Shown here: piece by piece, positions 26,692 through 37,934 of the stretch
Position numbering within the stretch: the stretch's first letter is position 1
Layout of the letters: the number at the start of each line of letters is the position of its first letter
DNA from: Chrysophaeum taylorii
Taxonomy: Eukaryota; Sar; Pelagophyceae; Pelagomonadales; Pelagomonadaceae
Assembly: GCA_029834535.1 (NCBI GenBank)
Contig: JAQMWT010000189.1
Location: 1 to 64,000, forward strand
Direction of reading: 5' to 3'
DNA length: 64,000 bases
Translations under genes and position numbers: made by a program
Notes under the pieces: model-generated
Database searches by the model: none
What the model was told of the DNA's origin: nothing
Seen by the model: the letters and a program-made list of their open reading frames with translations, nothing else

Positions 26692-28650
26692 TTAGCTGTG
26701 GCGTGAGCCGTGGATTGCTCCTGCTGGTATTTCCAGTTGCGAGACATGTTGGCTTTGGCGTGAGCCGTGGATTGCTCCTGCTGGTATTTCCAGTTGCGAC
26801 CATACTGAGGCGATAATGCGTCTGGTGAAGAGTTTTCCATCGTCAACACGTTTCACGATGTAGAGTTGATCCTTAGGGATGCGGAATCCACGTTCGTCAT
26901 TGAGATCTGCTTTGAGTTTGTCGCTCTGGTTGCGATGCACGAGAACTGGAGTAAAACCGGAATCGTCGAGAACAACCTCTAGGCGATCTTTTCGTTTGGG
27001 CATCGGAATGCTACCATCCGACGGAGGTGGCCGGTTGAGGAACGAAAAATCCTGTTCAGGCGTCGCGTCGCTGACGGGACTTGAATCAGCAGCGGGAGTT
27101 GGGTCCAGTTCTTTGTGTTTGTCGTCATCGCTAGGTTGGTCGTCGTGCTCGTCGTCGTGAGTCTCGCCCTCATTTTTTGATTCCTGTCTAATTTCCGGCA
27201 TTTGCTGTTCGCTTATACCTGGTAGCGGGTCCTCTTGTCGTGCCTTTGGTGGGATCTGTGCAAGTGCCTTGATCCGTTCGATCTCCTTGTTTCTGTTGAC
27301 TGGCATGTCCGCGTCGACGTGAAAGTCGTTTGAGGTGACGATTTTTCCATATCGCCCTTGATGTACAAGCAGGATAGAGCTGTGAACATCACGGATAAAT
27401 CGGTCCGTACCGGGGAGGTTCGGGAGATAGTTGTTACTATGAAAGTAAGAGGCAGAGACGCTGGAGGGTTCCAGTTTGTGACTTTGAGGGTGGATGAAAG
27501 TGACAGGTTCGCCAAAGGGGTGAAGCTTCAAGAGCGGTGCCGTGGGCGACATGATACGCCGGGGAACGGTGCATGGCATGTGCGTGCGCGAAGGCAGGCC
27601 GTGAGAGCGCTGGTTGTCGGCTTGGATCTTATGCAGGAGAGCAAATGGGTGATAATACTCAGCGGCAATAGACTTTCCTTCGATGCGTACACTGCGAAGG
27701 TTGAGAAGACGAACCACGGTGCCTCGAGTGTTTTCCTTTATGGTGTTTTCAGCAAAGTTCCGCTGGTGGAGGTGGCGACCAAGGATTTGGAATTGGAGAC
27801 CAAGCTGCACCTTGAGAGGGTGGAAGGCTTCAGAGCGAAAAGTCGAGAATGCGTCAGAGGATATAATCTTCACATGGACATCGAATTCGACTTTGATTAC
27901 GTTGACCACATAGAGGATGCCGGCCAGAACATCTTGTACGTCTAATTTCTGTAGGAAATAGACCCATTTGTGTGCTGAGATGATACGCACGAAGTGAATG
28001 ATATAGCGAAATCGGCCGTAACACTTGTGGATGCTCGGGTAATACACATCCATGTGGAGGTGTTGGCCAGGTGCATAGGCCAGTTCGTCCTGTGACCAGG
28101 AAATGTTCTTGTGACGGAAGCTGACATGCGATTGACAGCGCTTGCATTCGCTGCAGTCTTGCAGATACCGATCATCACCTGGGCGGAGATTCGTTACATT
28201 AGCGGCAATCGTGCGGCGAAGAATCTCTGGTTGCTGGTGGTGTATGCGGTGCCAGCGAGTGACCAAAAGCACTCTTTTGGCGTGCTGAGTGGTGCCGGCC
28301 TGGTGCAAGGGAGGCAGAGCGGCAGTCGAAGCGCTGGGGGGGCTGGGTCGCTTGTCGACTCGGATTTTGGAAACGGTTTCCTCGGCAAGAAGCGTCTCGA
28401 GGTTTGTCGATTTGCTTGGTTTGCGGATCGCATCATGGTGAGCATCTGCAACGGCATTGAAGAGGGAGGTGAGGTTCAGGTCTTCCTCTGCTAGGAGATG
28501 GCTGGAGATGGCTGAGAAGAATTCTGCAACCTGGTGGATGTCACCAGGGCTGGGGATGCCATTGCGTATTGTAGCCCATTCGACGTGAAGGTTCACGTGG
28601 TGGTGCCATTCGTGGAATGCGAGGACAGCGCTGTACTTTGCCTGCAACAT
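26692..28650 (-). CDS. Copia integrase polyprotein segment, family D
   Basis: A 652-residue frame. After a ~130-residue linker, the zinc module reads RWHRIHHQQPEILRR...CSECKRCQSH. The catalytic core has GQHLHMDVYYPSIHK (first Asp, ~202), VKIISSDAFSTFRSE (second Asp) and QRNFAENTIKENTRG (Glu). The region after the core is acidic and Pro-rich, then GFTPVLVHRN and DQLYIVKRVDDGKLFTR, the linker to RT. Its end contains a ~54-bp tandem duplication (QLEIPAGAIHGSR twice). Role: integration of element DNA. Confidence 0.8.
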   Translation of the reverse strand: MLQAKYSAVLAFHEWHHHVNLHVEWATIRNGIPSPGDIHQVAEFFSAISSHLLAEEDLNLTSLFNAVADAHHDAIRKPSKSTNLETLLAEETVSKIRVDKRPSPPSASTAALPPLHQAGTTQHAKRVLLVTRWHRIHHQQPEILRRTIAANVTNLRPGDDRYLQDCSECKRCQSHVSFRHKNISWSQDELAYAPGQHLHMDVYYPSIHKCYGRFRYIIHFVRIISAHKWVYFLQKLDVQDVLAGILYVVNVIKVEFDVHVKIISSDAFSTFRSEAFHPLKVQLGLQFQILGRHLHQRNFAENTIKENTRGTVVRLLNLRSVRIEGKSIAAEYYHPFALLHKIQADNQRSHGLPSRTHMPCTVPRRIMSPTAPLLKLHPFGEPVTFIHPQSHKLEPSSVSASYFHSNNYLPNLPGTDRFIRDVHSSILLVHQGRYGKIVTSNDFHVDADMPVNRNKEIERIKALAQIPPKARQEDPLPGISEQQMPEIRQESKNEGETHDDEHDDQPSDDDKHKELDPTPAADSSPVSDATPEQDFSFLNRPPPSDGSIPMPKRKDRLEVVLDDSGFTPVLVHRNQSDKLKADLNDERGFRIPKDQLYIVKRVDDGKLFTRRIIASVWSQLEIPAGAIHGSRQSQHVSQLEIPAGAIHGSRHS

Positions 28651-29183
28651 GTGGTGCGGGACGGCGTTGGCCAGTGCCTTGAACGCTAAGTACGGCGGGT
28701 GCTGTTTGACTAGTCGGAGCAGTTCCGGGTGAGAGTGGTGTCCAAACTTTGCGATTTCGTTGAGGGTCGCTTAGCGGATGTGGTCTGGAGAGATCAGCAG
28801 TAAGGCATTGGAGTAGCTCGTGTTGGTTGGGTACGAGCCAGTGGCCGAGTAGCACTTGGTGCTCTTCTGAAGCGTGTCTCCGATGTGGCCGACATAGTCC
28901 GCGTAAGTGGGACGTGCTTTGGACATTACGAGTCCCTTGGGGTCATCGAGAGCAATTCGCCCTTGTGAGTCGATCGCGGCAAAGCCAGGATGCGAACGAT
29001 TCATATAGTGGACCCAAGTGGACGGGCGCGAACAGCTGTGAGCGGCGGCCAGGGAGGCGGTGTAAGCGACGACCAGAAAGGCGGTGCCCTTGGGAACTAA
29101 CTAACTAACTAACTTCGGACCTCTCCCGGGCATGGGAGCCAGGCTGGGCCGGCAGTAGCCGGTCCAGGATCACAGAGCAAAAA

Positions 29184-29919
29184 TCACACAGCTGGGGTAG
29201 AGGCGAGGGATGAAAAGCCGTTGATAGCGGACCGCCACTGCGCGCGGTCTTGTGCGAGGTCGTGCCACGAGTTGAAGGGGATGTCGTATTTCCGGAGTGC
29301 CTTGGCGAGCGACCTCCCGTACGTCATCTGCGGAGCCCCCGGTGGGCGCTTGGAGCGGACCCAAGACGAGAGCATCTTGCGAGGGAGTCGGGAGAAGGGC
29401 ATGCGGGCGACGTGACCGGCCCAGCGGAGCTGGCGGCGCGTGACGTAGACGTCGATGGACTCGAGGCCGAGGCGCCGCAGCAGGATCTCCGTTGAGATGT
29501 GGTGGAACCAGGTGTGTTTCCGGGTCACACGACACATGACGCGGGCGCACTGCGCGTGGAAACACCGCAGCCGGCGGAACAGGACCTCGGTGAGGCACCA
29601 CGATTCCGCACCGTGAAGGAGGATGGCCAGGACGAGCGAGACATAGACGAGGCGCTTGGCGCGAGCAGAGACGGACTTCGAGGCGAAGATGCAGTCCCGC
29701 AAGGCACCGAAGGCCTGAGACGCCTTCTTGATCCGCGCGTCGACGTCTGAGTCGTCGCGGCAGTCGCGCGAGAGGACCGAGCCGAGGTACTTAAACTGGT
29801 CGACGACCGGTATGAAGCGGCCGCGCCCGAGCTCGATGTCCGAGAGGTTCGTGTCGTCGAACGACTTTGGGTCGCCGTACAGCTGTGCCGGGCGAGCGAC
29901 GAACAGCATCTCCGTTTTG
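29184..29919 (-). pseudogene. LINE protein C-terminal part
   Basis: Continues the RT from KTEMLFVARPAQLYGDPKSF through FKYLGSVLSRDCRDDSDVDARI, RLVYVSLVLAILLHGAESW and RRQLRWAGHVARMPFSRLPRK to AINGFSSLASTPAV. These are hallmark C-terminal LINE segments (YLG...I; YGAE-W; LRW-GH-ARM). It reads open to its normal end and is separated from the RT domain only by the 29,920-30,203 insertion. Confidence 0.85.
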
Positions 29920-30203
29920 GACGATGCTCTCGTCTTGGGTCCGCTCCAAGCGCCCACCGGGGGCTCCGCAGATGACGTACGGGAGGTCGCTCGCCAAGGC
30001 ACTCCGGAAATACGACATCCCCTTCAACTCGTGGCACGACCTCGCACAAGACCGCGCGCAGTGGCGGTCCGCTATCAACGGCTTTTCATCCCTCGCCTCT
30101 ACCCCAGCTGTGTGATTTTTGCTCTGTGATCATGGACCGGCTACTGCCGGCCCAGCCTGGCTCCCATGCCCGGGAGAGGTCCGAAGTTAGTTAGTTAGTT
30201 AGT
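29920..30203 (+). mobile_element. 5'-truncated LINE copy inserted in opposite orientation
   Basis: The segment is the reverse complement of 29,095-29,374, including C-terminus, 3' UTR and TTAG tail, and by eye nearly identical. It lies exactly between MEVHCG and KTEMLF of the host LINE. Taking it out restores a continuous sequence at a junction GCCGC/TTTTG with little or no target duplication. A young nested insertion. Confidence 0.85.
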
Positions 30204-31749
30204 TGCCGCAATGCACCTCCATGCCCCAGGCGTCGCAGTGTTCGATGAGGCGCGGTGTCTCGCGGGCGGCGATGTGGCGGTCCCAGAAGAGAAAGGCAAC
30301 GTCGTCGGCGTACGCCGATTCATCGAAGGGAAACTCGTCGCCGCGAGTGGACCAACCCCGGTTCGTCATCTGAAAGTCTTTCCGCGTACGGTAGACACAC
30401 GGGGCGCGGCCATGGCGTCGTCGAAACGACGTCGTCAGTGCCGCCATGAACAGCACGAACAGGACGGGGCCCAGGACGTCGCCCTGCTTGACGCCGATGA
30501 TCGAGTCAACCGAGGCGACGACACCGCTGACCGAGAAGTGGACCTGGATTCGGTGGAGGCCCTTGATGACTTCGACGAGCTTCGGCGGGGCGCCGAACTT
30601 CAGGAGCACCTCCCAGAGAAGCTCTCGCGGGACGCAGTCGAACGCCTTAACGAAATCGATGAACAGTACCCACGAGTCCTGACCGTGCTCACGCCGCTTC
30701 TTCAGCGCTAGCTTGAGCGAGAAGGTGGCGTCGGACGTACCGCGCTCGGGTCGGAAGCCACATTGGGACTCGTGATCGAGGGCCTCGCAGATGACGTTGA
30801 GTCGCGCACGGACGATGTTCGAAACAATCTTCTGCGCGACCTCGAGCATCATGATCCCGCGGTAGTTGCCCGGCAGGGAGAGGTCCCCCTTTTTGGGGAG
30901 AATCCCGAGGAGGCCTACGTCCCACTCGGCCGGCTGGACTTCGGACTCCCAGAACTCGAGGACTACACGCTCCAACAGCGGGAGCGTGCGAGCGTCGGTG
31001 GCGAGCGCCTTCCAGACCTCCGCGCGCTGGCCCGATTCGCCGGGCGCGGTGCAGTTCAGCTGACCAACGGCCCGTTTTATCTCCTCCTGCATCGGTGGTT
31101 CCCCGAGTTCCGGACGGATCGGCAACTGGCCAACGTCGTTAATCACGGTGGGGTCGTAGCGAGCTTGTCGACTGTAGAGCTGCTTGAAGTGCGCCTTGAA
31201 CACGTCGGCGTTCTCCTGTGGCGACGAGCACCTGCTACCGTCGGCCTTCGTCATCTGCACCTGCCTAGCCAATGTGGTCTTCGTGAGACCGCGTCGGAGC
31301 CGTCCGACCGTATTCCAGTATTTCGAGGTGCCGCCGAGCGACTCGCTTCCCGCGTTGAGTCCGGCACACAGACGAGTAATCCATCGCTCTTTCGCCCGTG
31401 CTACGGCCTTCGCGAGCCGCGACTTGATCGCCCGAAGGTCGTCGAGGATCGTGGACGCCGAGCGAAGACGGCGCCGGGCACCGAGCGAGAGCACAAACGC
31501 GTGGAGGGAGTTGCGTCGCTCGATCAGAGGCTGGAGCTCTTCCGCCGCGTCCTCAAACCATCCGGGTCGGAGGCGTCGGGTCTTCGGCAGTAAGGCGTCA
31601 GAGGCCGAGGCCGCCGCCCGCGCAAGGCGGGAGTACGGCGAGGACGGCGAGCCCTGGTCGGCGTCGGGTACCTCGTCCGTGGCGTCGGTCGGTGCGTCGT
31701 CGGTCGCGTTGTCATGTGACCCACGGCCCAAGCCGAAGATGTCGAGCAC
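30204..31749 (-). CDS. LINE reverse transcriptase
   Basis: Frame of about 516 residues. After a ~200-residue linker, RT motifs appear: LPKKGDLSLPGNYRGIMML and QCGFRPERGTSDATFSLKL (motifs 1-2), DSWVLFIDFVKAFDCVPRE (motif A Asp), GVKQGDVLGPVLFVLFMAAL (motif B) and ESAYADDVAFLFWDR (YADD, motif C). The frame is cut at MEVHCG by the inserted LINE fragment; the thumb continues beyond it as KTEMLFVARP. RT would prime on nicked target DNA. The catalytic residues all look intact. Confidence 0.9.
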
Positions 31750-32009
31750 TTTCGAGCACCACCGGCGCCGGAATCCGAAGCGCGTGCTTTCTGAGCGCAG
31801 GGGAGCGTTTGAGGGCAGATTGGACCTGTGAAGATAGCGAGGACAATAATGCTGGTGGTAAAGCCGAGATGGCAGAAGCGGTAAAGAGGTTAGACACAGT
31901 ATTGGAAGGATTACCCTGTGTGTTTGTAGTAGGAGGAGTTGTTGTTGGGGTGGGAGCAGTAACGACAGTATGGTGTTGTGGCTCCACGTAGTTTAACGAC
32001 TTTTCGGTC

Positions 32010-32053
32010 GAATATATATAGATATTATATATATATATATATACATATATATA
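32010..32053 (+). repeat. AT-rich microsatellite
   Basis: (AT)n with interruptions inside the gag region of A3; the matching position in A2 (about 50,015) lacks it. Confidence 0.85.
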
Positions 32054-34436
32054 GATGAACGTCTACATCATAAATGATGTCTTCTGCAAACACGAGCTGT
32101 TCGTTTAGACGAAGTAAACTACTGTTGTCCTCAGTGGATGTCGTTGACAGAATATCGGCTGATTGTAACAGAGTCTCAAATAACTTGTTGATATTATGTT
32201 GTAGCTGAGCCGTGGTATCATTATCTGTCACGTGCTTCGTGAGTTCGCTACACTGTTCTCGCAGGGTGTTTAAGGTGTGGTTTGTTCGATCAAATAATTT
32301 CATGTTAGACCGAGAGGACCTGTCAAAAGTGCGGGGGTAAATTGGACGGTCATGGGACTGTCCGGCAGTTTTCTTGGTGACGCAAGAATCACCAGGACGA
32401 TAATACGATAAATCGCTGCGAGAGAAAGGCTGGCGAGCATCATTAGAGTTGCGCAAGCGTCCAGCATTAAACGTGGAAGATGTACCAGGTTGGGACGAAG
32501 TGATGAAGGCGAGTGTGTTAGTAGTTTGAGTCAGACTTTTGTCCAATGAGTCCAAAGTATGTGTAAGTAGTAACATTGGCTTTGGTTGAGATGATAAACC
32601 TTCGACATAGGGTTGCCAATAAACAGGGCGTTCTAAGCGTCATTTGTTCGACCCATTTGATACGACATTGTAAAGGTCTAATGCGTATTCTAAAATGTAG
32701 CTAGAGTTGGTAGGGTGACACAATCGTTCAGCTTCTGGTACAGGTCGAGATGAAGATCGGGTTTCGTACATATAACACCAATCTACCCAACCACGATCGT
32801 AGCGATTGTTGCTGGTATTATCGGCATAATGCCGATGTTTCTCTTCGTAGGTTTTTCTGCAAAGAGTGCCAAAGTCGAATTGAAGGTCAGTCTCTTCCTG
32901 GTTAAGTTGGTAAGAGATTTGCCTAAATGCTAGGACAGCTTCGATAAATACATGGACATACCAGTTAGGATTATAAACAACAGAGTTAAATTGCTGTTTC
33001 AAATAAGGCACATCAGTGGTCGTAACAGACTCGTAGTGACTAAAGGCGATGAGCATAATAGCTCGAGCCTTGTTGGGTAAATAACTTTTGTTGTATACCT
33101 CATTGATGGCGGGCCAGGCCGCAAGTGCCGGTTTTCCAACACTTTCGAGATTGAAGTAAGTATGCAAGAATGTAGCGTACGTGTTCTGGTAAGTGTGCCA
33201 GTCAGCTGCAGTTAACGAAAACATGGTAACCGGGCACGAACACGAGTGTCGAAAGCTAGTGCCTTCGGGTGCGCGCGATTTAAGATTCGTTCCTCTTCTA
33301 AGAAACGAGCATTGATTTCAGGACGTAATGCCTCGACTTCATAGTCGCAACAGACAGTAGTTAGCTGAGCTACTTCTGCATTAGGTAGGTGGGGGGAAGC
33401 TTCGTCGGTGAAATGCCATTCCTGATACTCAGGGGGTAATTCATCAACAGCTAAACGGAGATCAGGCCCTATCCGTCTTCCATTCCAGGAAAACGCGATC
33501 GAGAATTTGATTCCGGTGGATTTCGTAGTCCTTGCACGACCGAGTATATGCTTCATACGAGTCGTACTCGAGGAAAGCATCGGCATGACTGGACCGTCGT
33601 AATTGCTTGATATGCTTGATTTGCAAGGATACCTTGCGGTTCTGAAGCTGAAAGCGGTTTCCTTCATTGAGAAACTCAACTACAGGAGCTTCGAGCTTCA
33701 ATATATCCGCACCTGTGATCGCCTTGGGTGCGGCTCGTGCTGTGTGTTCTGCCACAGCAGTTGACGGGGAACCTGTGGGTTCAGTCACGCAGTTGACACT
33801 GTCTAGACATTCTAAGGGGGTCTGTCTATCGGTGTCTATGTACACTCATCGATTTTTTTTCGATGGAAAATGTGTCTATATGACGACTGCGCAAGCTGCG
33901 AGTCCAGAGTAGTGTCGCTAAGCGTAGTCACTCAGGCAGCTGGTTAGTTTTGGTGCTCTCAAGGAGCTTGTTAAGTGCATTGCCATGGAATGTACGAGTG
34001 GACGTACCCAAAATATTCCACAACATGTGTGCAAGAGTACAGGTTAGCCAATTACACACACATCAACATTGACATGACAATACGATGCTATGAACAGGTG
34101 CACACAAGGTTACACGATCACGTGTGCAAACATATACTATATACAGCCCAATGGTAATGGCGGTATATTGACAAGCGTGTCACATGGCGAGGCTGGGCTG
34201 GCGCGGTAACAGTCCAATACCCATAGGTTACGTGCATGCTGACACATGGTTTCTCAGGGACCCGCCTGGGCCCATAACCTGCAGAGCATTTAGCAAGCAG
34301 TGGTAAGTCACCTGGGGAACCATCCCGTCTCATCGTTAACGTCTGGAAGGTTAATTCGGGGAATGAAAGGTTATGTTCCCTATATCCTCAGAACACGACA
34401 GGCGGCATCTAGAACTACACGAGAAAGGCTAAGTGT

Positions 34437-34573
34437 ATAGTGCTACATACCTCGGGACGCGCTAGACCATTATGATGAGCGTAGGCACAAATCAGAGGAC
34501 TATAGTATAGTGCTACATACCTCGGGGCGCGCTAGACCATTATGATGAGCGTAGGCACAAATCAGAGGACTAT
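34437..34573 (-). repeat. 68-bp tandem duplication inside a family A LTR
   Basis: TAGTGCTACATACCTCGGG through AATCAGAGGACTAT occurs twice in a row with one base different. The LTR at 52,230-52,295 has a single copy, so this is a private duplication of A3. Confidence 0.85.
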
Positions 34574-34661
34574 TTGATTGTGTAGAAAGGAAGAAGAAGG
34601 GGTAAGGACGAGATCACGTTCTCAACGGACGGATAAGGGTAAGAGGCAGCAGATTTCTCTG

Positions 34662-35585
34662 CAATTTGTCCATATCATTTCTCGGTCGCTTATCTCGTCC
34701 ATTGGACAGTTCCCTCCAGATACATATAATGAGGCACAGCGAGTTCTAATCGACGCATCAGCTCACAGCCTACACACAGCTATGTCTGATGTACATGATC
34801 GTGTTATTCCTGCATTGGATCTACACGCTCTTGCACCAGATGCCGCTATGTCCTTCCTCTCGTCTTTTATGGCGCCCTTGGTCACCTTGAGTGATGCAAC
34901 GACGACACACAATACCAATACTGCTAACGACCTATCCTCCGATGATCATAATTCGTCTTCTCCAGAGTTAAAGGAACTGGACGATCATAGCGAGGATGAA
35001 TTGGACCACACATCTGATGTTGTGGATACCGATACCGCTTCTTTACGCAACATCACAACACGCTCGACATCACAATTGATTTGTCCTGTTTTGTTGTTGT
35101 TTGTCCCATTGTTCACTGTTCTCATGTATATTGCACAAGTTCCGCCTCAATAACGTCTGAAATGCATTAACCGTTTTCACACGTTGAGGGGGTCCAGAGA
35201 GCTACACTATTATGTGTGCGACACTGGAACATTTCACACCTATCTCTACAAGAGGTTTTTCTCTCCGTAATACGGCTTTCCCTCTCTCCTTCCTCACCCT
35301 TCCGTAATTATATATTTTCATGACTATGAAGAACCCAGTCTGAAGCTCTTTTCCAACATGGAGTAGGCCTCCAGGTGCGTACCGTCAGGTACGGGGTGTT
35401 CTGTTTAATTAACAGAGGCTTCGTTCCTCGTTGTCAGTGTAAACGCTTCTATGGGACCTAATGTCCTTAAGGAGTTAGGGCTTAAATCCCTACCTTGTGT
35501 AGTAGCATGTGACAAGCGGGATGGTCTGTACACGCCTAAGACTGCACGCAGTCTCCACCATGTACCTGGAGAGGGTCAAATCTCT
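34662..35585 (+). mobile_element. 3' end of a family B element, plus strand
   Basis: A last coding frame (34,666-35,153), a purine tract GAGGGGG and an LTR B start at 35,193 continuing to about 35,585. The left edge coincides with the outer end of the A3 LTR. At 35,586 the sequence switches to family B gag in the opposite orientation. Broken fossil. Confidence 0.65.
34666..35153 (+). CDS. Last frame (ORF4-like) of family B
   Basis: Protein-like from ISRSLISSIGQFPPDTYNEAQ, through an acidic Asp/Ser-rich middle (ELDDHSEDELDHTSDVVD), to a strongly hydrophobic C-terminus LICPVLLLFVPLFTVLMYIA. The last segment could be a single transmembrane helix. Position just before the 3' LTR equals that of ORF4 in family A. 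No signal peptide is visible in what remains and no homologue is recognised. Confidence 0.45.
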
Positions 35586-36991
35586 CCACAAATAAAGTGA
35601 GGACACGTTTTACATCCTCATTTAATTCGGGACGAACGAGATTGTATGACTCTTGGTAGTAAAGTCGTTCGAGATTATTACGAGCATCAACGGATACGGA
35701 ACGTTCGCAGTGGGACGGGGTATGGCCGGGGGGCGAAGACGGAAGGTTATCGGCGATTTGGTTGTCAGTCACATCGCGGTCTCCTCGTCGCATTGCGACA
35801 AGCTTGATGGTCACTCTCCGCCGACCGACCTTTCGGCGCTCCTCGTCTACAGGCCCGTGATTCCGGACTGGCTCCTGTCGGTCCGGCCTGGCTCCCATGC
35901 TCGGGAGAGGTCTGAAGTTAGTTAGTTCAACTGATAGTTGATGTGATGAATTGACGTGCCAAGTCTTTAAATGTTCGGGCAGGGCATCTTCGTTAATGCA
36001 TATGTAATTCGTTAATTTTCTCGGATATCCATCTTGAAAAGATGGCATCTACTTCGTTATCGAGGATTTGACTGTATTCCGGAGCATTCCGGATATTGGT
36101 ATTTTTAGGAGAAGTATCGTGACTGATCAAGGTAGGTAAGAGGATTGATAGACAGATTCGACACATAAGAATGAAGGGTTTCTCGAGTGCGGGTCATATG
36201 CACAGTACGCTATTTTATGCGTGGGCTTATTTACAAGACCAAACAAATCGACACGTTATTTAAAAACAGGGTGACTTGAGACTGAAGAATGGATTAATTC
36301 TCGAGCAGACAGTCTTTTGTTGGGGAATAGGAGGAAAAACCCGTACAAGTTTCCGCGGCTTGTGTAGGGAAAATTTTAATTTTGTTGGTTATGCGAGTGC
36401 ATATGACCAGTGACCGACCCAACTCGGTCACAAACCAAATTAACTCGTGGGCACATACCGTCACACAACAAATATGTACAGTAGACAACCGCCAAACACA
36501 TTGTCGCATTGTACTCGTGATCAGGCGTAAATTGATCACTCCATTTGTACGTACAACACCGTTGGGCTGACACACCTACGCATCTGGGCCCATAACCTGG
36601 AGAGATTTGACCCTCTCCGGGTACATGGTAGAGACTGCGTGCAGTCTTAGGCGTGTACATACCATTCCGCTTGTCACATGCTACTACACAAGGTAGGGAT
36701 TTAAGCCCTAACCCCTTAAGGACATTAGGTCCCATAGAAGCGTTTACACTGACAACGAGGAACGAAGCCTCTGTTAATTAAACAGACAACCCCGCACCTG
36801 ACGGCACGCACCTGGAGGCCTACTCCATGTTGGAAAAGAGCTTCAGACTGGGTTCTTCATAGTCATGAAGAAGTAATTGCGGAAGGGTAAGGAAGGAGAG
36901 AGGGAAAGCCGTATTACGGAGAGAAAACCCTCGTGTAGAGATAGGTGTGAAATGTTCCAGTATCGCACACATAATAGTGTAGCTCTCTGGA
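35586..36991 (-). mobile_element. Family B 5' end, copy B2 (LTR plus gag start)
   Basis: LTR B at 36,150-36,991 and leader/gag start at 35,586-36,140, the latter similar to 3,310-3,480 of B1 but split by retroposon S2. Together with 35,193-35,585 it forms two family B pieces in opposite orientation, probably from rearrangement. Broken fossil. Confidence 0.65.
35692..35926 (+). mobile_element. Short LINE-tailed retroposon S2
   Basis: Same family as 21,205-21,659, but starting later in the consensus (GGATACGGAACGTTCGCAGT), that is 5' truncated. It ends CTGAAGTTAGTTAGT. Flanked by a short direct repeat TCAAC (35,687 and 35,927) inside family B gag. Confidence 0.75.
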
Positions 36992-37048
36992 CATGTTAAC
37001 AAGTGATGATGGGTGTTGAGCTAGCATGTTTGTTAAAAGAGCATATAA

Positions 37049-37853
37049 TTATAAAAGCAAATGATAGATGCGTATGAGGGTAGCGCGTATATGAAGAGCT
37101 GAGCGCGCATCACAAGGGAATTGGAAGGAAGTGTCATTGCGAGCACGAACGGTAGGTTGCAAAGGCACCTGATCAGTATTGTGACAAGCAAGGCAAATTC
37201 CTATTGTAGTAGCAGAGATGGGGATGTGACCATTCTTCTTATGGTCGTCCGTGTTGAGGTGACTCAGCACTTCAGTGGGGAGTTCACGAGGTGTTTGTGC
37301 CTTGGAACTGTACGTGGTCGAGACAAGGAAAGTCGGTTGTCCACGATCATTGAGGCACTGCGTACAAAAAAGACGACAAAATGAAACGTTCGCGTTTGGG
37401 GCCTCTATAGCAGCAGCCAATAGAAGCAATAGCAGGAGCAGCTTCCCAAGGTATGGTAATGGGTAAGCGCATGGATATGAATGTGGTCAGGTCCACAAAC
37501 AATGAAAAGTCAGTAGACTCATAGGGCAGTGTGAGTTCCACTCGCATAAAAGAAGAGAGAAATGGGGTGACAGGGACACGGAAGTTCTCAAGGAGAGAGA
37601 TTCCTCGCTCGTAAGCAGCATAGTCAATACTGAGGCCGTCCTGGAACGTCGGCGACTGAGGTGAGATATGCACGGCTGGTGTCGGTGCAACCGCAGCAGC
37701 CTGTGTGGTAGCAGTCGTAGCAGTCATGGTTCGTTGCTTTTGCGACAACCTGGGGGGAGGTTCGGCCGTGGAGAGCGAGAAAGGACTGTCCTTCAACCGA
37801 CTAGGGAGATGCCGCGGCCACGGGAGTGCCAAAAAAAAGGACATAAGCGACAC
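37049..37853 (-). pseudogene. ORF3 of A2
   Basis: Counterpart of 12,571-13,335: MTATTATTQAAAVAPTPAV, DGLSIDYAAYERGISLLE, CTQCLNDRGQPTFLVS and ICLACHNTDQ. Conservation of the Cys pairs between copies supports a real accessory product of this family, zinc binding likely, function unknown. Confidence 0.55.
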
Positions 37854-37934
37854 TCACACGCGCACGAAAATTTGTGGCAAAAGAAGGTAGGGCCAGGGCT
37901 AGTGGCTAGTTTAACGACGTTGCGGTCACTAGAC

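Larger units (their letters stand above)
24466..29015 (-). mobile_element. Copia-type element family D
   Basis: A minus-strand element: a fragment at 28,771-29,004, integrase (26,692-28,650), an integrase-to-RT segment reaching 26,340, then a 1.2-kb block holding Helitron helicase and a minisatellite (25,142-26,355), then the RT start (24,466-24,951). Its proteins are only distantly similar to families A and B and no MTase is visible in it. No LTR of its own was identified. The upstream end abuts the LINE tail at 29,095. Broken fossil, several breaks. Confidence 0.65.
29095..31810 (-). mobile_element. LINE (non-LTR retrotransposon), RTE-like, 5' truncated
   Basis: Minus-strand LINE with an (AACT)n tail at 29,095 (TTAG repeats on the element strand), a short 3' UTR, an RT domain and the C-terminal region. 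The endonuclease is absent: the element ends inside family A gag sequence at about 31,810, consistent with 5' truncation on insertion. It is interrupted at 29,920-30,203 by another LINE fragment in opposite orientation. Clade assignment (RTE-like) rests on tail type and C-terminal motifs and is tentative. Confidence 0.85.
31811..34660 (-). mobile_element. LTR retrotransposon family A, copy A3 (5' part)
   Basis: LTR and leader (about 33,860-34,660), gag start (33,462-33,845: KVSLQIKHIKQLRR, YDSYEAYTRSCKDYE) and gag body (32,025-33,224), ending at the LINE. By eye it is very close to the corresponding part of A2 (49,800-52,382). An AT dinucleotide tract (32,010-32,053) adjoins the border motif. 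The copy is broken; the remaining coding part is not found on the far side of the LINE. Confidence 0.75.

Noticed and set aside
27358-27945. Plus-strand frame of 195 codons
   Set aside because: Antisense to the family D integrase, which has clear catalytic motifs on the minus strand.
30763-31593. Plus-strand frame of 276 codons
   Set aside because: Antisense to the LINE reverse transcriptase.
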